A stretch of 64,000 nucleotides of DNA from Pelagibacterales bacterium SAG-MED28 (GCA_014653835.1 JACWDY010000004.1:1-64000), one strand, 5' to 3'; numbered from the stretch's first letter, positions 17,430 to 26,131 are shown. The notes: generated from the sequence alone by a model not told the origin. Numbers and translations are program-made.

Positions 17430-18442
17430 TGAAAAAAATAGACGCAATAATTATTGGCGCAGGACCGGTTGGTTTATTTGCTATTCATCAACTTGGTTTA
17501 AAGGGACTTAAAGCTATAGTAATTGATAATTTGGATAGAGCAGGTGGGCAATGTATAGAATTATATCCTGATAAACCAATTTATGATATTCCGGCAGTCC
17601 CAGAGTGTACTGGTGAAGAGTTAACAAAAAATTTATTAGAACAAATTAAACCATTTAATACTGAATTTATTTTCAATGAACGAGTTGAAGAAGTTAGACA
17701 AGACAAAGACAAATGGATTGTAAAAACAAATAATAATAATGAATTTTCTACACCTAATATTATTATTGCTGGAGGAGTAGGATCATTTGAGCCAAGAAAA
17801 TTATCACTTAAAGAGATAGAAAAGTTTGAGGGTAAATCCTTATTTTATGCAGTTAAAAATAAAGAAGAATTAAAAAATAAAAAAATTTCTATTTTTGGAG
17901 GAGGGGATTCAGCCTTAGATTGGGCTTTAGAGTTATCTAAGCTATCAAAAATTACTTTAATACATAGGAGAGATGAATTTAGAGGTGCGCCTCATACTTT
18001 ATCTGAAATTAAAAAATTAGAAAAAGAAGGAAAAATTTCTATTAAAACACCGTGTCAACTTGCGTCTGTAGAAGGAAATGAGTCTATAAAATCTATCTCA
18101 GTTAAATTCGACGATGGAAAAGTTGAGAAAATAAATACTGATATTATTTTAAGTTTTTTTGGATTAGTTATGAAACTTGGTCCAATAGCAGATTGGGGTT
18201 TAAATATGGATAAAAAAACAATAGAAGTTAATTCACAAAACTTTGAGACCAATAAAAAAGGTATTTTTGCAATTGGAGATATTTGTAATTACCCAGGAAA
18301 GTTGAAACTTATTTTATCTGGATTTCATGAAGCTGCCTTGGCCTCGGTGGATTGCTTTAAAAGAGCAAGACCTAATGAAAAATATAGATTTGAATTCACT
18401 ACTGCTTCTAAAACGATACAAGAAAGACTTGGAAAAAAATGA
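17429..18442 (+). CDS. ferredoxin--NADP reductase, thioredoxin-reductase-like type
   Basis: A flavoprotein of 337 residues with an FAD-binding GAGPVG near residues 9-14 and a second Rossmann motif (FGGGDSALDWA near 156-166) followed by HRRDEFRGA for NADP. It resembles thioredoxin reductase, and such genes are often annotated as trxB, but it has no C-x-x-C redox pair. Its C-terminus (TTASKTIQERLGKK) is typical of the YumC-type ferredoxin-NADP reductase. It should pass electrons between NADPH and the ferredoxin encoded just upstream. The stop overlaps the ATG of the GST gene (ATGA). Confidence 0.9.
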   Translation: MKKIDAIIIGAGPVGLFAIHQLGLKGLKAIVIDNLDRAGGQCIELYPDKPIYDIPAVPECTGEELTKNLLEQIKPFNTEFIFNERVEEVRQDKDKWIVKTNNNNEFSTPNIIIAGGVGSFEPRKLSLKEIEKFEGKSLFYAVKNKEELKNKKISIFGGGDSALDWALELSKLSKITLIHRRDEFRGAPHTLSEIKKLEKEGKISIKTPCQLASVEGNESIKSISVKFDDGKVEKINTDIILSFFGLVMKLGPIADWGLNMDKKTIEVNSQNFETNKKGIFAIGDICNYPGKLKLILSGFHEAALASVDCFKRARPNEKYRFEFTTASKTIQERLGKK

Positions 18443-19065
18443 TTGAATTACTAACGGCTGATACGCCTAATGGTAAAAAAATTTCAATTATGCTTGAAGA
18501 AATAAAATTTGATTACAAAGTTACAAAAGTAAATATTTATAAAGATGAGCAATTTAAGCCTGAATTTAAAAAAATAAGTCCTTTTAGCAAAATTCCAGTT
18601 ATTATTGATCATGAAACAAAAAAAAGTTTGTTTGAGTCAGGAGCCATTTTAATTTATCTAGGTGAGAAAAGCGGAAAGTTCTACGACAAAGATCAAAGAA
18701 CTAATATAAACCAATGGTTAATGGGCCAGATGGCTTATGTGGGACCTATGTTAGGTCAACATCATCAATTTCATCATTACAATCCTGGAAAAAGTGAATT
18801 TGGTGAAAAAAGATATTTTAAAATTTCAAAGCGAATTTACAAAGAACTTGATGAAAGATTATTACACTCAAAATTTTTAGCCGGTAAAGACTACACAATC
18901 GCTGATATTGCAACCTTTCCTTGGATTGCTCGTCATGAGTGGCATGACATCGGTTTAAAAAAATTTAAAAATTTATCTAGATGGTACGAAGAAATATCGA
19001 AAAGGAAGGCGGTGAAAAAAGGTTATGATCTTCTAAATCAGGGTGATCAAATACCTAAAATCTAA
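18439..19065 (+). CDS. glutathione S-transferase family protein, YfcG/nu-class-like
   Basis: 208 residues with an N-terminal thioredoxin-fold domain (to about residue 80) and an all-helical C-terminal domain. The T-P-N-G-K-K-I segment near residues 9-15 is the T-x-N-x-x-K signature of the YfcG/YghU (nu-class) group, which act as glutathione-dependent disulfide reductases. The cis-proline loop (FSKIPVI) and ESGAILIYL glutathione-contact motif follow. It is the last gene of the small ORF-ferredoxin-reductase-GST operon, so a redox role is likely. The physiological substrate is unknown. Its TAA overlaps the dksA stop by 4 bases. Confidence 0.85.
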   Translation: MIELLTADTPNGKKISIMLEEIKFDYKVTKVNIYKDEQFKPEFKKISPFSKIPVIIDHETKKSLFESGAILIYLGEKSGKFYDKDQRTNINQWLMGQMAYVGPMLGQHHQFHHYNPGKSEFGEKRYFKISKRIYKELDERLLHSKFLAGKDYTIADIATFPWIARHEWHDIGLKKFKNLSRWYEEISKRKAVKKGYDLLNQGDQIPKI

Positions 19066-19487
19066 TCATCGACAAAAATTTTTTCGTCTCTTTCATGTTT
19101 TTCTTGTGCTTCAATTGAAAGAGTAGCCACAGGTCTAGCCATAAGTCTTTTTAAACCAATAGGCTCACCAGTCTCTTCACAAAAACCATAAGTACCTTCT
19201 TTAAGTCTTTGTAAAGCTGAATTGATTTTAGATATTAATTTTCTGCTTCTGTTCAGAGCTTTCATTTCTACTGTTTTATCAGTATAAGAGGACGCTTGAT
19301 CAACAATATCTGCAGAAGAAACATTGTCATCAGAAGAATTTAATAAGTTACCTAAATTATTTGCTTTAATAATATCTCTTTTCCAATTTAATAACTCTTG
19401 AGTAAAAAATTTTTTATGCTTAGAGCACATATATTTTTCCTTAGAGTTTGGAATGTATTTTTTTTTAGTAGTGGTTTTTTTTACCAT
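19062..19487 (-). CDS. dksA: DksA/TraR-family RNA polymerase regulator with a degenerate zinc finger
   Basis: DksA binds in the RNA polymerase secondary channel and, with ppGpp, tunes rRNA and amino-acid promoters. The 141-residue protein has a central coiled coil whose tip keeps the D-x-x-D-x-A motif (Asp60, Asp63, Ala65). The C-terminal finger is GFCEETGEPIG..., in which only the first of four zinc ligands, Cys103, remains; the other positions are Thr106, Ser124 and Ala127. Single-cysteine DksA proteins are known in alphaproteobacteria. A near-consensus promoter precedes it with a leader of about 9 bases. Confidence 0.88.
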   Translation of the reverse strand: MVKKTTTKKKYIPNSKEKYMCSKHKKFFTQELLNWKRDIIKANNLGNLLNSSDDNVSSADIVDQASSYTDKTVEMKALNRSRKLISKINSALQRLKEGTYGFCEETGEPIGLKRLMARPVATLSIEAQEKHERDEKIFVDD

Positions 19488-19502
19488 TTTTTGAATTTGG
19501 GG

Positions 19503-19530
19503 AGTATATGTTTGATTTTAGTCGTGTCAA
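19503..19530 (-). promoter_or_regulatory. predicted dksA promoter
   Basis: On the minus strand a perfect TTGACA (19530-19525) is followed by a 16-base spacer and TATACT (19508-19503). Transcription would start near 19496, only about 9 bases before the ATG at 19487. It is the closest match to the sigma70 consensus I found in this window. Confidence 0.65.
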
Positions 19531-19562
19531 TAGCTTATAAATTGTAATAATTTCATATTTAA

Positions 19563-20936
19563 ATGATACTAAAAAAAAATATATCTAAAGTATTTTATCT
19601 TTTTATTTTTTCTAATCTATGTTTATGGACATTTATTCCTTCAATCTCTAATTTAAATCTTCCATTAGATACAATTGAAGCTTTAGCTTGGGGAAGCAAT
19701 TTAGATTGGGGCTTTAATAAACACCCGCCTTTTAGTGCTTTTGCAGTTGAAGTATTTTATTTTATTTTTGGAGACAATGATTGGTCATTTTATCTACTAA
19801 GCCAAATTTTTGTAGCAATAGCATTTTTTGCTGTGTGGAAATTTTCAAACGAAATATTTGAAGATAAACTATATTCTTTATTATCAGTTTTATTGTTATC
19901 TGGGATTTATTTCTACAATTTTACGACCCCTGAATTTAATGTAAATGTAAGCCAACTCCCTTTTTGGGCATTAGCAGTTTATTTTTTTTGGAAAAGTATA
20001 AATTTTAACAAGAAAATTGATTGGATCCTACTAGGTTTTTTTTCGGCTTTAGGCTTTTTATCTAAATATTTATTTATTTATCTTATTACATCGTTTTTTA
20101 TTTATTTTATTTTAAATTTTAAAAAATTTAAAAAATTAAAACCTAATTGTCTTTTATCCTTATTAATTTTTTTCATACTTTTAATACCTCACTTAATCTG
20201 GCTATTAGAAAATAATTTTGTAACAATATTTTACGGTTTAAATAGATCAGGTTTATCAGATTTTCATATTACTGACCATTTTATTAACCCTATCATTTTT
20301 TTACTTAAGCAAATTTTAATTTTAATTCCTTTCTTTATTATGTTCTTAACACTCTTAAAAAAATTTAAAATTAAATTTAAAATTTATAACAAAAAAATAT
20401 TTTTTCTTATTTCAATAAATCTAATTCCAATTCTTCTTATTTTACTAACCTCAATAATTACTGGAGCAAAAATAAGAACTATGTGGATGACGCCATTTTA
20501 CTTGTTTTTAGGTACATTATTTTTGGAAATTTTTAGAAAAAATATAGAATTCAAAAAAATGAAAAAATTTTATTATTTTTTTCTATTTTTTTTTATTTTA
20601 TCTCCGTCCTTTTATCTTGCAGTATCAGTTTTTGATCAGACAAAAAGAACCGATTATCCTGGTAAAGAAATATCAAGATTGGTTCAAAATAAATGGGATG
20701 ATAATTTTGTAAATGAAATAAAAATTGTTGTTGGTGATGAGTGGTCAGCTGGAAATTTATCTTACCATTTAAGTTCGAGACCTATTTGGTTTAATGATCT
20801 TAAGGATATAGCGAATAATATTTCAGATGATCAAGGAGTAATTTACGTTGGTAATCCTAAAATTCTTAAAAAAATATGCCCAGGAGTTTTCGGTGAAATT
20901 AAACCAGCTGGTTATTGTATGATCGGTATGAGATGA
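19563..20936 (+). CDS. polytopic glycosyltransferase, ArnT/GT39-like
   Basis: 457 residues with about ten hydrophobic helices, built like the PMT/ArnT membrane glycosyltransferases that move a sugar from a polyprenyl-phosphate donor to an acceptor on the outer face of the inner membrane. LPLDTIEALAWGSN near residues 33-46 has the periplasmic-loop acidic residue typical of the family, and GFNKHPPFSAF follows. A soluble C-terminal segment contains VVGDEWSAGNLSYHLSSRP. The stop overlaps the next gene's ATG (ATGA), and that gene is a GT2 of the kind that makes polyprenyl-phosphate sugars. The acceptor is unknown; LPS is plausible. Confidence 0.78.
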   Translation: MILKKNISKVFYLFIFSNLCLWTFIPSISNLNLPLDTIEALAWGSNLDWGFNKHPPFSAFAVEVFYFIFGDNDWSFYLLSQIFVAIAFFAVWKFSNEIFEDKLYSLLSVLLLSGIYFYNFTTPEFNVNVSQLPFWALAVYFFWKSINFNKKIDWILLGFFSALGFLSKYLFIYLITSFFIYFILNFKKFKKLKPNCLLSLLIFFILLIPHLIWLLENNFVTIFYGLNRSGLSDFHITDHFINPIIFLLKQILILIPFFIMFLTLLKKFKIKFKIYNKKIFFLISINLIPILLILLTSIITGAKIRTMWMTPFYLFLGTLFLEIFRKNIEFKKMKKFYYFFLFFFILSPSFYLAVSVFDQTKRTDYPGKEISRLVQNKWDDNFVNEIKIVVGDEWSAGNLSYHLSSRPIWFNDLKDIANNISDDQGVIYVGNPKILKKICPGVFGEIKPAGYCMIGMR

Positions 20937-21805
20937 AAAAAATTATAATTTTAATACCAGTATTTAATGACTGGGAATCTTTAAAAAAGTTAATACTTGA
21001 AATTAACGAAAATATTTCAAATTTTCAAGAGACTCATTTTGAATGTCTGGTTGTTAATGATGCATCTACAATTGATCAGCCAGAGTTAACAAGACCAAGC
21101 AATATTAAATCTTTAGAAATCCTTAAAATGAAAGAGAATAAAGGTCATGCTAGATGTAACGCTTTCGGTATAAGACATGTATTCCAAAAAAAAGATTTTG
21201 ATTATCTCATATTAATGGACGGAGATGGTGAAGATAGACCTATAGAAATACAAAGTTTAGTTGAAGCAATAAACAATAAACCTACAGTTTCAGCTGTAGC
21301 TAAAAGAGTTAAAAGATCAGAAGGTCCTTTTTTTCAATTTCTTTATCAAGTTCATAAGTTAATTACTTTAATCTTTACGGGGAAAAATATTAATTTTGGT
21401 AATTACAGTATTTTAACAAAAGCAGATGTAGAAAAATTGCATTCAAAGGCTAGTTTGTGGAGTAGCTTTTCTGGCACTGTAAAAAAAAACATAAAATCCT
21501 TAAATGAAATAAATTCTGTGAGAGGTTTAAGGTATTTTGGACCATCACAAATGTCGTTATTTAAACTTCTTATTCACTCCTTTTCAATAATTGCAGTTTT
21601 TAAGTATCACGTCTTTTTAAGGTCAACTTTTATTATAATTTTATTAGCTTATTTAAGTTCAATTTTAGGAAACTTATCAATTTTTTTCATAATACTAATC
21701 GTAATTTTTAATTTATCGATTTTTCTAATTTCACAAAGGGAGTCAGAAAAGGATTTGATAAATTGTCATCAAAACCTAACTGAAGTAAAAGAAATAACAC
21801 ACTAA
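20933..21805 (+). CDS. GT2 glycosyltransferase, DPM1/polyprenyl-phosphate type
   Basis: I place the start at ATG 20933, which overlaps the upstream stop by four bases, instead of the in-frame codon at 20915. The GT-A domain starts with KKIIILIPVFNDWESL, has the nucleotide-binding VVNDAS near residues 43-48 and the acidic LMDGDGEDRP near 93-102. Two hydrophobic helices follow near residues 225-275, as in polyprenyl-phosphate glycosyltransferases. With the GT39 protein it forms a plausible donor-plus-transferase pair. The 290-residue length is slightly short of ArnC/GtrB. The sugar is unknown. Confidence 0.8.
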   Translation: MKKIIILIPVFNDWESLKKLILEINENISNFQETHFECLVVNDASTIDQPELTRPSNIKSLEILKMKENKGHARCNAFGIRHVFQKKDFDYLILMDGDGEDRPIEIQSLVEAINNKPTVSAVAKRVKRSEGPFFQFLYQVHKLITLIFTGKNINFGNYSILTKADVEKLHSKASLWSSFSGTVKKNIKSLNEINSVRGLRYFGPSQMSLFKLLIHSFSIIAVFKYHVFLRSTFIIILLAYLSSILGNLSIFFIILIVIFNLSIFLISQRESEKDLINCHQNLTEVKEITH

Positions 21806-21939
21806 AAAGTAGAAAAAAGAGTCTTTTATAGAATCAAAAAGGAATCAAAAGGTGAACATTTCTAAGAAATTTTGAAGCCTTGTGGATATAGATAAACATG
21901 CGTAATGTAATTTGAATTAATTAAATTAAGTTGAAATTT

Positions 21940-22542
21940 ATGAGAGTAGACTATTATTTTAGCATAGCATCGCCTTTCTCGTATTTGGCAGTCGAGAGAT
22001 TTTCATCTCTGATTAAAAAATACAACCTAGAAGTAGTAGAGAAACCTTTTGATTTAGTAGGTACAGTTTTTTCTAACACAGGCGGTTTGCCAGTTCCAAA
22101 GAGACATCCTTCAAGACAAAAGTACAGACTGATAGAAATAAATAGAATTGCCAAAAAATTTAACGTTCCAATTAACAATCAACCGAAATTTTTCCCTCCA
22201 TCAGACCCACATTTGCCTGCAAAATTTGTTATAGCAGCATGTAAAAAAGGAGATGAACTAAATTTTAGCAATACTTGTTTAGAATATCTATGGGCTCTAG
22301 AAAAAGATATTTCTGATTATAAAGTTCTTCAAGAAATTTGTGAAAAATTAAATTTAAAATTTGAAGATATTAAAAATTTAGCATTATCTGACGAAGTCGA
22401 CGCCAAGTATAAAGAAAATTCCAAAGATGCAATTAATCAAAATGTGTTCGGAGCTCCATCTTATGTTTTTAAAAATGAAATATTTTGGGGTCAAGATAGA
22501 CTAGAGTATTTAGAAGATGCTATTAAAAATATCACCATTTAA
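21940..22542 (+). CDS. 2-hydroxychromene-2-carboxylate isomerase family protein (DsbA-like fold)
   Basis: ATG 21940 begins MRVDYYFSIASPFSYLAVERF, the conserved opening of HCCA isomerase/GST-kappa proteins, so I prefer it to TTG 21931. The 200 residues also contain GLPVPKRHPSRQKY near 49-62, LPAKFVIAACKKGDE, and the C-terminal FGAPSYVFKNEIFWGQDRLEYLE, all family marks. HCCA isomerase works in naphthalene breakdown with glutathione, but many members act on unknown substrates and no naphthalene genes are near. The 134-base gap upstream contains a tandem GAATCAAAA-type repeat at about 21832-21850. Confidence 0.8.
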   Translation: MRVDYYFSIASPFSYLAVERFSSLIKKYNLEVVEKPFDLVGTVFSNTGGLPVPKRHPSRQKYRLIEINRIAKKFNVPINNQPKFFPPSDPHLPAKFVIAACKKGDELNFSNTCLEYLWALEKDISDYKVLQEICEKLNLKFEDIKNLALSDEVDAKYKENSKDAINQNVFGAPSYVFKNEIFWGQDRLEYLEDAIKNITI

Positions 22543-22557
22543 CTTAAAATAAATGAT

Positions 22558-23475
22558 ATGACAATTAGTAGTTCGAATTATCTCAAAATTAAGGACAAAT
22601 ATTTAAAATTTCTTAAATCACAAGAAATAATGTCCGAACCATTTAGAGATAAACTTGATCAATTAAATAAATTTTATTTACCTATTGGAAAAATGATTAA
22701 TGATGAATACTTAAAGAATAAAAAAACAAAAATAATAGGTCTCACAGGAGGACAAGGGTCAGGGAAATCTACAATTTCCAATATCTTGAAAATTATATTA
22801 AAAGAAGGCTTTAATTTAGATACAGCAATATTTTCAATTGATGATTTTTATAAGACTTTAAAAGAAAGAAAATTAATGTCTAAAAAGATAAGCCCTTTGT
22901 TCTTAACTCGAGGAGTTCCTGGTACTCATGATACTAGAATGTTACATAGTTGCATCAAAAATTTAAAAAAAAGCAAATTTAATAAAATCATGATACCAAA
23001 ATTTGATAAATCAATTGATGACAGGAGTTCAAAAAACAAATGGATTAAGGTCAATAAAAAACCACATGTTGTTATTTTTGAAGGGTGGTGTGTGGGTGTC
23101 ACACCACAGAAAAAAAAAGATTTAATTGTTCCTATAAATAAATTAGAAAAAGAGAAAGATAAAAAAAGAATTTGGAGATTAAGAGTAAATAAAGAATTAA
23201 TATACAAATATCAAAAAATATTTAATTTAATTGATAAACTTATTTTTTTAAAAGTTCCTAGTTTTAAATACGTATTTAAATGGAGATTACTTCAAGAAAA
23301 AAAATTAAGAATTACCTCTAAAGGAAAGAAAACTATGACAGACAAAGAAATAGAAAATTTTATTATGTTTTATGAAAGGCTTACAAAACATATGCTTAAA
23401 AATTTATACAGAAAGTCTAAAGCTGTTATAAATATTGATAAAAAACATAGATTAAAGTCAATTAAATTTAATTAA
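22558..23475 (+). CDS. P-loop kinase of the D-glycerate 3-kinase (GLYK/YggC) family
   Basis: 305 residues related to uridine kinase and phosphoribulokinase. The Walker A motif GLTGGQGSGKST lies near residues 61-72. FSIDDFYKT near 97-105 is the lid/Walker B-like region, RGVPGTHDT near 121-129 and VIFEGWCVG near 175-183 are family signatures of plant-type glycerate 3-kinase. It would phosphorylate D-glycerate to 3-phosphoglycerate, feeding photorespiration-like glycolate/glycine carbon to central metabolism. The substrate is inferred from family resemblance. It is followed without a gap by a TolC-like gene. Confidence 0.75.
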   Translation: MTISSSNYLKIKDKYLKFLKSQEIMSEPFRDKLDQLNKFYLPIGKMINDEYLKNKKTKIIGLTGGQGSGKSTISNILKIILKEGFNLDTAIFSIDDFYKTLKERKLMSKKISPLFLTRGVPGTHDTRMLHSCIKNLKKSKFNKIMIPKFDKSIDDRSSKNKWIKVNKKPHVVIFEGWCVGVTPQKKKDLIVPINKLEKEKDKKRIWRLRVNKELIYKYQKIFNLIDKLIFLKVPSFKYVFKWRLLQEKKLRITSKGKKTMTDKEIENFIMFYERLTKHMLKNLYRKSKAVINIDKKHRLKSIKFN

Positions 23476-24765
23476 ATGAAAAAATACTTAATAATAATAT
23501 TTTTATTTTTTTCTATCTCACATCTTCAAGCAAGAGATAATTTGATATTTTATATTGAGAAGGCGTTAGAAAATAATTTACAACTAAATGCTGAAAGAAA
23601 AAACTTTGAGTCAGCTAAACAAGATAAAAATATTTCTAGAAGTGAATTTTTGCCAAGTATTACTTTATCAGGAGATCAGACAAGCACTACATCTACTAAC
23701 ACCACAAATCAAAGTGGGTCGAGTTTAGCAGACTCTAATTCCGATACAGAAAGTAAAAAAATATCTGTTGAACAAAAAATTTTTTCTGGTTTTAAGGGGT
23801 TAAACACTTTTAAAAAGACTGAGCTTGAAACTCAGAAAGCCAATTTATCTCTTAAAAAAGTTGAACAACAAACAATTTTAGACACAGCGTCCGCATATTT
23901 TGATTTAATATTCAAATCTAAAAACGAAAAATTTAATTTATCAAATGTAAATTTATTTCAAAGACAAGTTGACTCTGACAGTGCCAGATTACAAAAAGGA
24001 GAAATTACCTTAACTGACTTGGCGCAATCTGAGTCGTCACTAGCTGGGGCAAAAGCAAATTTAATTAAAGCAAAGACTGAATTATTATCCTCAAAAACAA
24101 ATTTTGAGAGAGTTACTAGAGAAAAAACGCCTGATTTAAATAATTTAAGTGATAAGGTTTCTTTAATTTTACCAAATTCATTCGAAGATTCTCTTGAAAT
24201 AGCTAATTCTAATAATGTTGATCTTTTAATCTCTAATTTAGATTATGAAATATCAGTTAAAGAATTAAATATTGAGAGAGCAAGACTTTCTCCATCTGCT
24301 TCTTTAAATTACTCAAAATCTGAAAATAATGATTTTAGCTCAACTATTGACGAGACTGATCAAGAGTCAGTTAAAGCTACAATTACTTGGCCAATAATTA
24401 AAGGGGGTGAAAATATCTCCTCTATAAAGAAATCTTCTTATAATAAACAACGATATCAACTAATACTTCAGGATACGAAAAATAAAATAAATACAGAAAT
24501 TTCGAATGCATGGTCAAAATACCAATCCTCAAAAAGTGTTCTCAAAGCTACAAAATCACAACTTAAAGCAGCTGAAATTGCTAATGAGGGTATTACCTTA
24601 GAATACGACTCAGGAAATACTAGAACTACATTAGAGTTAATTCAGTCTAGAAGCCTTCTTTTAGATGCAAGAATTGCTTTTGCTAAGTCTGATAGAGATT
24701 TCGTAGTATCTCAATTTGAGCTTGCCAATCAATTAGGGTCTTTATCCATAAAATCAATTAAATAG
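23476..24765 (+). CDS. TolC-family outer-membrane efflux channel
   Basis: 429 residues with a signal peptide (MKKYLIIIFLFFSISHLQA, cleavage near 19-20), then two repeats rich in coiled-coil heptads and strand segments, the layout of TolC trimers that form a trans-periplasmic channel. Typical features are ALENNLQLNAERKNFESAKQD near residues 31-51, and the second-repeat LEYDSGNTRTTLELIQSRSLLLDARI near 375-400. It would pair with an inner-membrane pump or type I exporter that is not next to it. A Ser/Thr-rich loop (TTSTNTTNQSGSS) lies near residue 72. Confidence 0.88.
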   Translation: MKKYLIIIFLFFSISHLQARDNLIFYIEKALENNLQLNAERKNFESAKQDKNISRSEFLPSITLSGDQTSTTSTNTTNQSGSSLADSNSDTESKKISVEQKIFSGFKGLNTFKKTELETQKANLSLKKVEQQTILDTASAYFDLIFKSKNEKFNLSNVNLFQRQVDSDSARLQKGEITLTDLAQSESSLAGAKANLIKAKTELLSSKTNFERVTREKTPDLNNLSDKVSLILPNSFEDSLEIANSNNVDLLISNLDYEISVKELNIERARLSPSASLNYSKSENNDFSSTIDETDQESVKATITWPIIKGGENISSIKKSSYNKQRYQLILQDTKNKINTEISNAWSKYQSSKSVLKATKSQLKAAEIANEGITLEYDSGNTRTTLELIQSRSLLLDARIAFAKSDRDFVVSQFELANQLGSLSIKSIK

Positions 24766-24790
24766 TGGATTTTTGACGTATTTTAACTTC

Positions 24791-24818
24791 TTGATAAAAA
24801 GAACAAAATGTGTACATT
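24791..24818 (+). promoter_or_regulatory. candidate recA promoter with a degenerate SOS-type box
   Basis: TTGATA (24791-24796), 16 bases, TACATT (24813-24818), then about 36 bases to the ATG. GAAC-N7-GTAC at 24801-24815 overlaps the spacer and -10 and differs by one base from the alphaproteobacterial LexA site GAAC-N7-GTTC. The box is short and could occur by chance. Confidence 0.4.
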
Positions 24819-24854
24819 TAACTTAACGATTCGAACAACAAAAAAGGATAAAAA

Positions 24855-25958
24855 ATGACTAAAAATAACTTAAAAGTCGTAAAAACAGACGATAAAAAGG
24901 AAAAAGAATTAAAAGAAAAGAGCAAGTCTCTTGAGGCTGCAATTAGCCAGATAGATCAAAACTTTGGTAAAGGCTCTGTAATGAGACTAGGCCAACAGCA
25001 AGCATTAGATGTTGAGGCTATTTCAACTGGTTCATTAAGTTTGGACTTAGCATTAGGAATAGGCGGTCTTCCAAAAGGAAGAATAATTGAAATATATGGC
25101 CCTGAGTCCTCAGGAAAAACTACTTTAGCTTTACAAGTAGTAGCTGAAGCTCAAAAAGCTGGTGGTATTTGTGCCTTTGTAGATGCTGAGCATGCTATGG
25201 ACCCAGTTTATGCAAAAAAACTTGGAGTTAAGACAGAAGAACTTTTAATTTCACAACCAGATACCGGTGAGCAAGCATTAGAAATAACTGATACTTTAAT
25301 TAAATCAGGCTCTATCTCAGTTTTAGTTGTAGACTCTGTAGCAGCATTAACACCGAAAGCTGAGCTAGAAGGTGAAATGGGTGATCATCATGTGGGCTTA
25401 CAATCTAGACTTATGAGCCAAGCTTTAAGAAAATTAACTGGATCAGTTTCTAAATCAAATACAATGGTAATTTTCATTAACCAAATCAGAATGAAAATTG
25501 GTGTAATGTTTGGAAATCCAGAAACAACATCTGGAGGAAATGCACTAAAATTTTATTCATCAGTAAGAATGGACATTAGAAGAATTGGAGCAATCAAAGA
25601 AAAAGATCAAATTATTGGAAACTCTACAAGAGTTAAAGTAATTAAAAATAAAGTTGCTCCTCCATTTAAAGTAGTTGAATTCGATTTAATGTATGGAAAA
25701 GGCATAAGTAAGTTAGGTGAATTAATTGACCTTGGTGCAAAAGCAGGAGTAGTAGAGAAATCTGGGGCTTGGTATGCTTACAAAGGAGAAAAAATTGGAC
25801 AAGGTAGAGAAAATGCTAAAGTCTATCTTCAAAAAAATCCTAATGTAGCCACAGAGATTGAAAAAACTATTAGAGATCAAGCCGCTGCTATTAGCAAAGA
25901 GTTGGAAGGAAATCCTTCAGCAAACGAAAAAATTAGCGATAAAAAAGAGGAAGAATAA
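24855..25958 (+). CDS. recA: recombinase RecA
   Basis: ATP-dependent DNA strand-exchange protein for homologous recombination and repair. The 367 residues include Walker [10 protein letters not shown] (residues 82-90), the Walker B region [27 protein letters not shown]-binding loop L2 around [17 protein letters not shown], and an acidic C-terminal tail (KISDKKEEE). An N-terminal extension of about 20 charged residues precedes the core. AAGGA lies upstream of ATG 24855. It is flanked by its own promoter and a downstream hairpin, so it is probably a single-gene transcript. Confidence 0.98.
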   Translation: MTKNNLKVVKTDDKKEKELKEKSKSLEAAISQIDQNFGKGSVMRLGQQQALDVEAISTGSLSLDLALGIGGLPKGRIIEIYGPESSGKTTLALQVVAEAQKAGGICAFVDAEHAMDPVYAKKLGVKTEELLISQPDTGEQALEITDTLIKSGSISVLVVDSVAALTPKAELEGEMGDHHVGLQSRLMSQALRKLTGSVSKSNTMVIFINQIRMKIGVMFGNPETTSGGNALKFYSSVRMDIRRIGAIKEKDQIIGNSTRVKVIKNKVAPPFKVVEFDLMYGKGISKLGELIDLGAKAGVVEKSGAWYAYKGEKIGQGRENAKVYLQKNPNVATEIEKTIRDQAAAISKELEGNPSANEKISDKKEEE

Positions 25959-25976
25959 TTCCTCAGCCATCATTTA

Positions 25977-26003
25977 AAACGGGAAGTTCAATACTTCCCG
26001 TTT
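25977..26003 (+). terminator. hairpin terminator after recA
   Basis: AAACGGGAAGT (25977-25987) and ACTTCCCGTTT (25993-26003) form a perfect 11-bp stem with a 5-base loop, starting 18 bases after the recA stop. Only three T residues follow the GC core, so it is a weaker intrinsic terminator than the one after proteorhodopsin. Confidence 0.7.
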
Positions 26004-26131
26004 CCCATGAAATCACAACTTATAATTGATTAAATCAATATTTAGTAGTCGCTTAAGTTGTGTCAAATTTAGGTGTGTACAATTAACCCCATTTTAGTTT
26101 TAATTAAATATTGAAACAAAAGGGGGAAACA

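Noticed and set aside
17429-18442. Annotation of the flavoprotein as thioredoxin reductase
   Set aside because: There is no C-x-x-C pair anywhere in the protein, and its ferredoxin is encoded directly upstream. Ferredoxin-NADP reductase fits better.
21832-21850. Tandem GAATCAAAA-type repeat before the HCCA-isomerase-like gene
   Set aside because: Only two short A-rich copies. It is not distinguishable from background and does not suggest a CRISPR or an iteron.
21885-21895. TTGTGGATAT resembling a DnaA box
   Set aside because: A single imperfect copy with no cluster, no AT-rich unwinding element distinct from background and no dnaA/parAB/hemE context. Not evidence for a replication origin.
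26041-26100. Possible promoter (TGTGTACAAT) upstream of the aldehyde dehydrogenase
   Set aside because: A -10-like TACAAT is present, but no -35 lies at 16-18 bases spacing. Too weak to list as a feature.
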